Both the position numbers and the translations under genes were made by a program. From NCBI GenBank assembly GCA_001600415.1, contig BCJX01000020.1, forward strand, positions 439,590-503,589: a stretch of DNA of 64,000 bases, read 5' to 3'. The notes under the pieces are model-generated. The model worked only from the letters and a program-made list of their open reading frames with translations, was not told the origin of the DNA and did not search any database. Below, piece by piece: positions 45,639 to 55,206 of this stretch; positions within the stretch are counted from its first letter, which is position 1, and each line of letters begins with the position of its first letter. The DNA is from Pascua guehoae. Taxonomy: Eukaryota > Basidiomycota > Tremellomycetes > Trichosporonales > Trichosporonaceae.

Positions 45639-47221
45639 TTAGATGCGTTTTTCCTCCTTTGCCTCGTCGTAGACGCGCAGCATAAACTTGGCCTCGGAGG
45701 CAGACTTGTACTTGCGGGTGTGGCGAGCTGCCTGTGCACGGCTGTCCATGAACTTCCCATTGGGCTCGGGAGTAGGAGCAGGGAGGTCTGCCACCACAGC
45801 ATCGTGAGAATAATGGGAGCCTTGAGTAAGGGTCTTGGTGTTACGCATGAGTTCGAGGGCCAAAGGGAGGCGAAGGTCTGCCTGGACCTTGGGAGAAAGG
45901 GAGATAGCCTCCTGGAGTGGAACCAAGGAAGCTTGGTGAGCACGAGGAAGGATGGACAGAGGACCGGGGTGGAAAGTGCAGGGGACCTTGCCCTTTTTAC
46001 AGGGCGTGCACGAGTCTTCCGGGTTCTTGACGTTGCCCCAGCAGGTAATGCCCAAGTTCCGGCAGTGGGCACAGGCCGCAGTCGGGGGCAGGACAGCATG
46101 CATGGGAAATTCCTTAGCCCAATTGACCTATCAGTTAGTAAAAGGGGCGACGGAAGGATGGGGGGAAAAGGCTCACGTCTGCAAAGCGGACCTGCATCTT
46201 GTCGCTCCCGTAAGAGGTCCACGCGCAGAGTTTCTCATGGTCGGCAGGGGACAAATCCTCCTGTGTATGGAATGGGTCCTCTTTCTCTTCCTCCTCAGAC
46301 TCTTCGGACTCCGAAGGGAGCCGAGGGGAAGGGGTACGGAGGTTCACGTCGACCGGCCGGATGCGGCGTTGGTTGGGGGTGACGACGGTAGGGGCCGGGA
46401 ACGGGCTGTTGGGCACAACGTCAAAGCGATCAATCCAGGCTAAGAAGGCAGCCGGGTCAATGGAGTGGAGAAAATGGTTGAAGGCCTAGGAGTTAGAGTG
46501 ACCGGAATGGTACAGGCAAAAGGTGTGAAGGTTGAGACTTACTCGGTGGCAGGCGTAGTGCTCTTTTCGGAGTTTGACGTAATGGCAAAGGAGCCAAGCC
46601 GCCAGTATCTTGCCTGAGGCTGTGGAATCGGTAGAGGAGCAAGGCCCAAGGACTCGATCCCAAAGACGGCAAAAAGTCGCGACAGAAGGTCTGGAAGGAA
46701 CAGATGAAAGAGGGGCGTGGTGAGCAAGGGGAGAGAAGGGAAAGAGTAGGAAAGACTCACTCCTCGATGTCATCCTTGCCGTTGTCGGCGAATAGGCCCT
46801 GGAAGAGCGGGAAGGAAAGGACCTGTGTCCAGAAAAGACTCCAAGAAACCAGAGCGGCAGAGCGCACACGCGTAACCGGATGGTAAATGTGAACAAAAGG
46901 GTTCTTCACAGGGTCCTGTACAAGCTAGGGGGGGGGAGGGGATTAGTGACTGGAGAAGGGTGGTGACCGGAGTCCGCTCACCTTGGTCTTGAGATCCTGC
47001 ACGATTTCCACCAGAGCCTCGACCACGGCATCATCATCTGTGGTTGCCACCGCTTTAAAGTCGATGCCGCGGAGGGCATCTTCGAGTGGCTTGGTGCGAG
47101 CCATGACGGTCTTGAGGTCGGGGGCGGGGTGAGTCGGGAGGATATCCGCCTTGATCTGAGTAAGGACCGAGCGATCCGTGTAGCCGTAAATGGTAGAGAG
47201 GGAAAGGGGGTTGGCAGCCAT
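45639..47221 (-). CDS. Element 1 antisense spliced gene B, paired CX2CX6C protein
   Basis: Complement of 45639-46127, 46177-46485, 46543-46690, 46761-46924 and 46982-47221; all five exons join in frame, 449 aa, no stops. The N-terminal half is helical (MAANPLSLSTIYGYTDRSVL, VTRVRSAALVSWSLFWTQ, KILAAWLLCHYVKLRKEHYA). An acidic Ser/Glu stretch (ESEESEEEEKEDPF) follows. The C-terminal part has a full binuclear-cluster spacing: C306, C309, C316 (CAHCRNLGITC), 10 residues, C327, C330, C337 (CTPCKKGKVPC), then TFHPG and a helical tail rich in Lys/Arg. The pattern matches Zn(II)2Cys6 clusters, but the cluster is C-terminal, unlike ordinary fungal regulators. Antisense to element-1 pol. Function unknown; a regulator or nucleic-acid-binding role is inference. 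Confidence 0.75.
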
Positions 47222-47709
47222 GGTGATCGAGAAAGCGTGGTTCTGAAGGGAGAGGCGACTAATGAAAAGGGGGTGAGAAAAGGGGATGGTAGTGGGATGG
47301 AATTGAGGAGGGAAGGAGGCAATGGTGGGGTCTGCTTATAAGCCGAAAGGAAAGGGGTGGGAACAGGTTAGTTGGTAGTGTGATAGAAACGTGGGACGAG
47401 TACACGGAAGGGCGAGGGTGACAAACAATGCGTGCATACCGAGAAGCTAGCTTGTGATGATACTGGAAAGAAAGTGACGGGGCTTGAGAAGCAGGGTGAA
47501 GTCAGTGCGAGGGTAGGGTGGAGGTTTCGGGTAGTCGCCTTGGCTCGCGAGCGGGGGGGGGTGGAGAATGAATCGAGGAGGGCGTGGGTGTGATCGAGGT
47601 GGGGTGTAAACCTTGAGAGGGGAGGTGTGATGAGGAGGTGAGAAAGACATGAGTGAGTGGAAAAGTGTGTGATGGAGGCAAGAAGAGGCGTCGAGTGGCT
47701 TGAGTGGCG
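47222..47709. other. Gene B upstream region
   Basis: About 490 bp, purine-rich on the plus strand (so pyrimidine-rich on the coding strand of gene B, as in its neighbours' promoters). No further ORF with support. Confidence 0.4.
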
Positions 47710-48065
47710 GGGCCTGAGCGAGGATGGGCCGATCTAGCTTGGACCCCGGGGGCAGATTGAGCCGAGCGAGGATGGGCCAATCTAGCTTGGACCCCGGGAG
47801 CAGATTGAGCTGAGCAAGAATGGGTCGATCTAGCTTGGACCCCGGGAGCAGATTGAGCTGAGCAAGGATGGGCCGATCTAGCTTGGACCCCGGGAGCAGC
47901 TTGAATCAAGCGTGGATGGTCCAATCTAACACGGACACCAGGAACAGATTGACCCAAGCATGTATAATTCAATCTAGCGCAGACAGCAGAAGTAGAATGG
48001 CCTGGACAAGGATTAACTAGTCCAGCACGGACACCTGGAGTGGAATGGCCTGGGTAGAGGCTGAC
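47710..48065. repeat. 48-bp tandem array before the element 1 3' LTR
   Basis: About seven units of 48 bp with core GATCTAGCTTGGACCCCGGG. Copies are near identical on the left and progressively diverged towards 48,060. A reversed, diverged version lies at about 31,820-31,994 in the family-1 fragment. Confidence 0.85.
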
Positions 48066-48447
48066 TCGTCTAAGTGAGGTCGTTGGAGGTGGAATGGTTT
48101 GGGGGAGTCGGCTTGCCTGTGTGGATCTCGAATAAAGGAGGTGCATGATTGCCGGGTGAACTGGCATCAGGCGTGACGGGTTTTGTGCGGATTCCGAGGG
48201 TAAAAAGTGGACTAGCTACTACTGTTAAGCGGTCAAGTTCGGACTGTGGAGAGTGAAGGGTGAACTTGTTCGGGGAGGGCTGGTTGAGGAAGAGGGAGGG
48301 CGAGGACTGAGTACTGCAGTAACGATGTGCCCAGTAAGTGTAAGGCCTTACTAGGCCCTGGGGTGCTCGATCCCTCGTAAACGAGAACATTAAGAGGTAA
48401 AGAGATCACCAGGGTCGGAGGGCCGACCCACTGGGGCGCTTGTGAAC

Positions 48448-49740
48448 TGTGGTGGTAATTTCTCGCCCTCTCTGCTTATCTGCTAGCGTCGAAGTTTAGG
48501 TTCACTAGGCTATCCATAGTAATAACTAGAAGCGACATCGGAGTTCATGTTGTTCATGCATCATTCCCTTGGAGCCCGACTCTAGTCGGCGAGTACAGTG
48601 CACGGAGCCCGCTAGTGGCTAGCGGCGAGGGGCGAGGGGTCCGACGTGAGTCGGCAACCGCCGTGTGCGGAGCCCGCTGTCGATCAGCGGCGAGGATCAT
48701 GGAGCCCGACTCTAGTCGGCGAGTACAGCNNNNNNNNNNNNNNNNNNNNNNNNNNNNNNNNNNNNNNNNNNNNNNNNNNNNNNNNNNNNNNNNNNNNNNN
48801 NNNNNNNNNNNNNNNNNNNNNNNNNNNNNNNNNNNNNNNNNNNNNNNNNNNNNNNNNNNNNNNNNNNNNNNNNNNNNNNNNNNNNNNNNNNNNNNNNNNN
48901 NNNNNNNNNNNNNNNNNNNNNNNNNNNNNNNNNNNNNNNNNNNNNNNNNNNNNNNNNNNNNNNNNNNNNNNNNNNNNNNNNNNNNNNNNNNNNNNNNNNN
49001 NNNNNNNNNNNNNNNNNNNNNNNNNNNNNNNNNNNNNNNNNNNNNNNNNNNNNNNNNNNNNNNNNNNNNNNNNNNNNNNNNNNNNNNNNNNNNNNNNNNN
49101 NNNNNNNNNNNNNNNNNNNNNNNNNNNNNNNNNNNNNNNNNNNNNNNNNNNNNNNNNNNNNNNNNNNNNNNNNNNNNNNNNNNNNNNNNNNNNNNNNNNN
49201 NNNNTCGGCAACCGCCGCGTGCGGAGCCCGCTGTCGATCAGCGGCGAGGATCATGGAGCCTGACTCTAGTCGGCGAGTACAGCGCATGGAGCCCGCTATT
49301 GGTTAGCGGCGAGGGACGAGGGGTCCGACGTGAGTCGGCAACCGCCGCGTATGGAGCCCATTGTTGGTCAACGGCGAGGAGCAAGGAGCCCGACTCTGGT
49401 CGGCAAGTATGACGCACGGAGCCCGCTGTCGGCTAGCGGCTAGGGGTGAGGGGCCCGACTTACTCGATGCCGAAGTGCAACAGAGACAGGCACGCAGCCT
49501 CTAGCACTGCCCACGGGGCCCGCCGTCGATCTGTATCGGGGTGCATAGGGGTCCGAGATCGGCCAGCGAAAGCCGCTTGTGGGGCCCGTCCCCTATCGGT
49601 GCTAAAGGTAAAGGGGCCCAACATAGCCAGTGTTGGGGCCCTGTGGAGATTAATAGGTAAGCCAGGTAAGACAGTGGGTAAGAGGCCGAGTACCTCCCAG
49701 AGCAACAGCCCAGTCCTGTCGGTAGGGAAAAACTGCCACA
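48448..49740 (+). repeat. 3' LTR of element 1 with assembly gap
   Basis: TGTGGTGGTAATTTCTC to AACTGCCACA. Contains a hairpin array (48,555-49,470) interrupted by 475 N (48,730-49,204). Its right end is followed by ACGT, the duplicated target, then by the remainder of the element-2 LTR. Confidence 0.85.
48555..49470 (+). repeat. Hairpin-array satellite in the element 1 LTR
   Basis: Units of ~65 bp alternate two hairpins, one with a 5-bp stem CCGAC/GTCGG and one with a 6-bp stem of the CCGCTA/TAGCGG type, each preceded by GGAGC or GGGGT. At least twelve hairpins are visible outside the gap. Confidence 0.88.
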
Positions 49741-52700
49741 ACGTCACGTGATTGTCGGTCATGTGATTTCGACACCGCGTAGAAACGACTAAGTCGTCCA
49801 GATCGTGACACTGCCCCCCTGACAGAGGGGCCGAAGTCCCGACGGGCCTCGTTTATCGATATCGACAGCGTCGACAGGATCGGGCGAGGTAAGTCGTTTC
49901 GTTGGATCGGTTTGCCGGGTTTCGTTTGTTCAGTGACGCTTGCGCCGTCGCTTTGGAGCGGGAACAGGGGGAAAGAAATGCTCCGGGTTGTCCTTGTTGG
50001 CCTTGTAGAACTCACGGAATGCTCCCACATTCTTGATCGCGTGGTAGGGTTCCCATGAGTCTTCGTAGTCGGGAAAGCCATGCCAATGGATAAGGTACCA
50101 ATACTTATCCTCCTCGTTCTCTTCATCATGCTGAGAGTCGAGGACCTTGTCGACATACCATTCGGGTTCGCCGTCAACATGGATCGGGGGCTCAGGTTCC
50201 TGACGCTGGCCGGGCAAGGGCGGTTTGGCTGGGCGGAACAACTGCACGTGGAAGACAGAGTGCAGCCGTTGCAGCTCGGGAGGAAGATCGATCACCCACA
50301 CCAATGGTGACTTGGTCGGGGCGAGGATCTTGTAGGGGCCGAGGGCGACGCGGTCAAGCTTGAACAGTGGTCGGAGTGACGTGATGTTCTTGCNCTTGAG
50401 GTAGACGAGGTCGCCCTCCTTGTAGGGTGGAGCTGGTTTAACCTTNCGGTTATAGAACTCCGAGTGACGTGCTTGCGCTGCCTTGATGTTCTCCTTGAGG
50501 GTCTCGCGGAGAGTTGCAATCTCATCGAGGCGGCGTTGCGCAGCCGGAACGTTGGCCAGACGGACCGGGGTCGTGGGGTCCACGGGGTTGAAACCGTGGA
50601 GGGTGAAGAACGGGGAGACCTTGGTTGACGATTGGATAGTGTTATTGTAGGCAAACGCGGCAATCGGCAAGAGGCACTTCCAGTCCGTGTACGTCGCGTT
50701 GACGTGGTGCCGCAGATAGTGGATGATAATCTGAATGAGACGCTCAGTTTGCCCATCGGTCTGCGGGTGCCAGGCCGTGGACAAGGCGGACTTGGTGCCG
50801 AGTGCATCAAAGAAGGCACGGGTGTAACGTGACGCATTGAGGGGGCCCCGGTCGGAGACGATATCCAGAGGCATGCCATAGACAGAGAAGACATGCTTGA
50901 TCGTCAGTTCGACCAGGTCTTCTGCGGTGAAGCCCTTTTCCTTGAACGGGGCGAAAACTGCAAACTTGGTAAGGCGACAGATCCAGAACATGATTGAATC
51001 GTTGCCGTCTTCGTCGGGTGGCAGTTTNGTCAGTGCGTCCATGGCAAGAGAACTCATGGGACGCAAAGGAATGGGGAGNGGTTGCAGAGGTCCAAATTGC
51101 CGCTGGCGCCAAGGCTTGTTCCANTTACAGGTGTGACAGCCGGCGCAATAGGCATCGATGAACTTGCGCATCGCGGGGAAGTAGAAGTAACGGCTGACGG
51201 CGGCAAGAGTTTTTGCACTACCGGGGTGGCCAGCCGTGGGAACGTTATGAGCCTGGTAGACGATGTCNAGTTTAAGTTGATGGTCGTCAGGCATGAACAG
51301 GAGGTTGGAAAAGAAGAGAAGCTCGTCGTGCACTGAGAAAAACTCGAGATCATCGTCGGCCAGGTCGTCCGGAGGAGACTCCTCAGGGTGCTGCAGAGCA
51401 TGGATCAGCTGCTGACAGCGTTCGTCNTTGTCTTGGGCTCTGCGCAGCCGCTCGACAATGTCGGAATGAGGAGGGTAGTNGTCAGGGTTGTCTTCGTCGG
51501 CGTCTTCCTGTTCAGGGGGTACAGGGGGATCGTCGACGTTCTCCGGTTCCGACTCGACCTCGGGGATGGGTTCAAGGTCAAGCTCTGGTTCCTGGGGGAT
51601 GCTCGCGGCCTCTTTTCTGGTGCCGCTTCGGGTGCGAGCCATGGTAGCGACAGCAGGGGGAGGGGTTTCGGCTCGATCGGGGTCAAAGAACAACCGGGGT
51701 TCAGCTTCCTTTGCTTTCGTGCCAGGCTGAAGGTCATGCCGGCGCGAGAGAGCATCGGGCTTCACCATCTGCAAACCCTTCTTCCACTTGATGGAGAAGT
51801 CAAAGGGCATGAGCAGTTCGATGTACTGGTTTTGACGCCGATTCCATGATCTCTCGGTGAGGAAGTACTCAAGGTTGTGGTGGTTGGTGAACACTTGAGT
51901 ATCGTGAGCGTACGCAAGGTAGTGGCGCCACTGCTTGAAGGCTTCGATGATGGCAAGCATCTCCTTGTCGTGCGTCTTGTAGTTGAGCTGAGAGGGAGTG
52001 AGCTTTCGGGAAAAGAATGCAATGGGAAGGAGGTGGCCGTCGTCGTCGCGCTGGGAAAGGACAGCAGCGATGGCGAAGTCAGATGCATCAGCTTCGATGA
52101 ACAGCTGGCGCAGGGGGTCGAACATCCTCAACACTGGGGCGACAGTGAAACAGTGTTTGAGGAAGTCAAAGGCTTTCTGCTCTTCTTCGGTCCAATGCCA
52201 AGCGCGCCCTTGCTGCGTGAGGCGGTGCAGCGAGAGTATGATCTTAGCGTAGTTGTGGATGAACCATCGATAGAAGTTGCAGAAGCCAAGGAAGGAGCGG
52301 ACGTGTCGGATCGTGGTTGGAACGGGCCAGTCGAGGATGGCAGCGACTTTTGTCGGGCGTCATGCCAAGCTCGCCATGGCCCACGATAAATCCGAGGAAG
52401 CGTGTCCGNTCGGTGAAGAACTCGCACTTCTCAGCCTTTGCGTAGAGACAGTGCGTGCGGAGCTGCTCGAGGACCTCTTTGGTGTCTTTGATGTTGTCCT
52501 CGCGCNAGTCGGAGTGGACCAGGATGTCGTCTAGGTATCCGACGGTACACCTGTCCAGGAGCTCACTGCCGATAGCCTCATTGATGAGGTTCTGGAACGA
52601 GGCAGGAGCGTTGGTCAGTCCAAATGGCATGACGAGGTACTCGAATTGCCCTCTGGACGTGACGAAGGCGGTCTTCCACTCGTCGTCTGGTCAGATGCGT

Positions 52701-53594
52701 ACAAGGTAGTACGCTGAACGCAGGTCGATCTTGGTGAAGACCTTGCCGGCACGGAGTCTGTCAAGGACGTCGTCCATGCGAGGGATGGGGTATTGCCATT
52801 TGATGATGTGCTCATTCATCTGGTGATAGTGGATGATGGGCCGAACGCCGACATCGTCATCCTTCTTGCTGACAAAGAAGAGGGGAGCCGTGGTAGGGGA
52901 CTTGGAGGGACGGATGTACCCCTTGGCAAGCAATTGATCGAAGTAGTCTTCAGCAATTGCTGCCTTGCGGCTGGCGAAACGGTAAGCTTTGCGCTTACCC
53001 GGGAACTTGCTCTCGTCCTTGAGGTCGATCGCATGGTCGTAGTTGGTGTGTGCCGGAAGGCGATTGCTGTTGGTCTTCGAAAACATGTCGAGGTAGTCGT
53101 GGAACTCGACGGGCATGACCTTGGCAATCTCGTCGCGATCCGGCACAAAGGTGGAGAGTGGGTCATCGTAGTCATCGGGATCGGGGTCGGTCAACTCGGC
53201 GCTAGCGCACTCGAGGTCCAGACCAGAATCGAGAGACGTGACTAGACCCGTGGAGGAGTAGGCGAACGGTTGGGCAGGAACAGCATCATCCTCATGTTGG
53301 AGCAGAAGGAAGGAGGCTGCTGAATGTGGGTACCACATCAGCATCTCAACCTCCTCTGGTTCCTCAGAGTTGAGTTTGCTCCCGTCGTCGGCTAACTCCG
53401 ACATGGCGGCAGCACGTGGCGTGGGTTCCATAGTCGTGGCCACGGCCGCAAAAGCGGGCGGAGGGGAAACGAGCGATAGCAGAGGAGCAATGCCATCACT
53501 CAGGAAGCACGGGAGTAGTTGTTGCATAAAGGCTTCAACTACTTGCTTCGGGACAGGGGTATTGGGCTTGTCACACTTCGTGAACTTGACTTTG
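49741..53594 (-). mobile_element. Element 2: chromodomain Ty3 element, 5' truncated in this window
   Basis: Reads right to left. The 3' LTR remainder is 49,741-49,810, preceded on the coding strand by a polypurine tract (AGGGGGGCAG at 49,811-49,820), with pol above it. At 53,594 it is cut by the LTR of element 3, so gag and the 5' LTR are absent here. Ten isolated N characters lie within pol only. Confidence 0.8.
49930..53527 (-). pseudogene. Element 2 pol: RT, RNase H, integrase, chromodomain
   Basis: RT begins with PVEFHDYLDMFSKT and NRLPAHTNYDHAIDLKD, then KDDDVGVRPIIHYHQMNEH. It is interrupted by TGA at 52,691 in [19 protein letters not shown], where relatives have Arg/Lys, and continues in the same frame through [11 protein letters not shown] and catalytic [11 protein letters not shown]. 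One extra A near 52,350 shifts the frame inside GMTPDK. The following 734-codon frame is open: RNase H (EADASDFAIAAVLSQ), integrase zinc domain, catalytic Asp (LAMDAL), Asp (VSDRGP) and Glu (DGQTERLIQ), and a C-terminal chromodomain (DKYWYLIHWHGFPDYEDSWEP) with a basic tail. The chromodomain would target heterochromatin marks. Two lesions only, so decay is recent. Confidence 0.9.
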
Positions 53595-54039
53595 TGTCAA
53601 GACCCGTTGCGTCGGCAATGGGTCACGTGATCTGGGTATGTGTGTCTGAGGTAGCGTCGGCTGTCCTCGCAAGTCGCCCACGGCGTCCGCCTCGCAGTAC
53701 TGGTAACGTCATTACCACGACAGAGGAATACTACTTCATTGCCATACCTCCGTACGCAACGAAGTCCTTATATATGTAGGGCCGTGTCGCGGCCCTCGGC
53801 GTTGTTCGGATCGCGTCCCGGGCCGTCGGCCTCTCTCCTAGCCAGGCCCGTGTCTCGGACGAGACGGAGGGCGGACTGGGCCGGTGGCGCCGCCACCGGT
53901 CCAGCTCGTCGGTCGAGCGGTGTGACTTATTAGGTAATGGAGATCCGTGTGGGTTCCACGTGGCTCTGGGTCACGTGGGGACAGTTTCCACGTGGCTCTC
54001 TAGTCACGTGGTTGTCCTGGCGCAGGTCGCGTCATGACA
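53595..54039 (-). repeat. 3' LTR of element 3
   Basis: 445 bp, TGTCA...TGACA. On the minus strand it is immediately preceded by a purine tract (AAGGGGGGGAA, 54,040-54,050), the normal position for plus-strand priming. It is homologous along its length to the solo LTR at 28,504-28,947. The outer flank is CTTTG (53,590-53,594); the matching duplicate would lie beyond the window. Confidence 0.88.
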
Positions 54040-55206
54040 TTCCCCCCCTTCAAGCGTGGCGCGTCCCCGTGCCACTGTCGGCTTCGCTTTGTGCGGCGTC
54101 GTCAATGGGTTGCCTTGGTGTCGGTAGCGGTTGTCAGGTGCCTCCGTGACGGTGCGCATCGGGCGCGTCGCGCGCGGGCCCCCCCTGACAGGGCCTCTTC
54201 GTCCTTGCGTCTCCGGGGGCTGTCCTTTTGCGCCGATCAGGTGCCTAGACCGCTCGTCGCCAGTTGGTCGCAGTCCGTGGAGACGATGACGGTCTTCGCG
54301 GGCTCCGACGATCGACAACGCGCCGTTGGGGCGCCCCCGGGTGAGTATGCCGGCTCCTGTCGCTCCACCGATCGACGCCCCCGACGCTTCCTGTCTGACC
54401 CAATGTAGCATGGGTTGGTTGCTAACCTCCTCGTAGCAGGCCTTGGCCACCGTCGCACGTCGTCCTGTGCGGTGGGGTCCCCAGTCCCGCCTGCTGGGGG
54501 TCTGGCCCTAGGCCGGCGTCGTTTACACTACTATGCTCGACGTCCGGTATGGCCGGGTCAAGGTCATTGGGTGCGCTCGACGTGAGACGGCTGCTGCTCG
54601 CTTGCTGCGCCATCCTCGCACTCTGGGGGGCATTGCTGTGGTCGCCTTCGGCCTGTTGGGCGGTGGTCCCGCTGTTCCTTTCCGATGTAGCCGGTCCCGA
54701 TTGGCGGGGAACTGTGCTGCCGTTGCATCTGCGCCCTGCGGCGAACGGGCCGCGCTTGGCCTGGCACGGTTTCGTGCTCCTGCCCAGTGCCGTCGCAGGG
54801 CTCCCCTGCCCGCCATGCCACGCGTCGCAGACACCCGTGGGTGTCGCCTCCCGTGCTCCCCCGTCCTTCTTTGGTCGGGGACTATGCGTCCGCACAGGGA
54901 TTTTCGGCGATGTCGAGCATGACGTTGCTGCGTTTCGTCGTCGCCATGTTACTAGTTGTTGTGCTATCCGCAGTGATGGTGATCCAAGCGGGCCGCCTTC
55001 AGTGTCCCGTCGTGTAGTGTGAGTTGTGCGCGTACGTGGTGTGTCAGGGGTGCCTTTGGGTACACAGGTTCCATGTAGAGGGTGGCTTGGCATGGGAAGC
55101 CCGTCGTCCGAGGAAGGTCACATAAGTATGGGGGTGTCGAGCCAGCACCTTCCTTTTCCCCACCTTCCTTTTCTTTTTCGTGGCTTCACTGACCACTGAC
55201 CCTCCC
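54040..55206. other. Element 3 region between the 3' LTR and the antisense gene
   Basis: 1.17 kb starting with the polypurine tract. No conserved ORF. The last 60 bp before the antisense gene are CT-rich (ccttccttttccccacc) with an upstream ATAAGTAT, which suits a fungal promoter for that gene. Confidence 0.45.

Larger units (their letters stand above)
32546..49740 (+). mobile_element. Element 1: 17-kb Ty3 retrotransposon with accessory genes
   Basis: Bounded by direct LTRs (32,546-33,154 and 48,448-49,740) with TGTGG/CCACA ends, and flanked by ACGT on both sides (32,542-32,545 and 49,741-49,744). Internal order: primer-binding site; gag, linker, protease, RT-RNase H-integrase (+, 33,448-41,042); a spliced sense ORF (41,173-42,227); and two spliced antisense genes (42,433-43,938 and 45,639-47,221) separated by tandem repeats. 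A 48-bp tandem array and the 3' LTR follow. It is about twice the size of a normal Ty3 element. No purine tract was found directly before the 3' LTR. The size estimate includes a 475-N gap. Confidence 0.8.

Noticed and set aside
45453..46382. 309-codon plus-strand frame opposite gene B
   Set aside because: Gene B's five exons join in frame and carry paired cysteine motifs; the plus-strand frame crosses its introns and has no motif.
44165..48065. CRISPR-like spaced repeats
   Set aside because: Units are contiguous and diverging, with no unique spacers and no cas genes; eukaryotic context.
48615..49412. Open frames across the N run
   Set aside because: Created by undefined bases and by the stop-poor hairpin repeat.
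30226..49740. Giant DNA transposon with ~1.2-kb terminal inverted repeats (reversed array at 30-31 kb versus 48-49 kb)
   Set aside because: A direct copy of the same repeat at 32,546-33,154, a primer-binding site, gag-pol and an ACGT duplication fit an LTR element far better. The inverted copy is a separate truncated fragment cut by element 2.
52350..52353. Programmed frameshift in element 2 at the GACAAAAGTC run
   Set aside because: The shift lies inside a conserved RT motif (GMTPDK) and is explained by one extra A; no slippery-site arrangement separates domains there.
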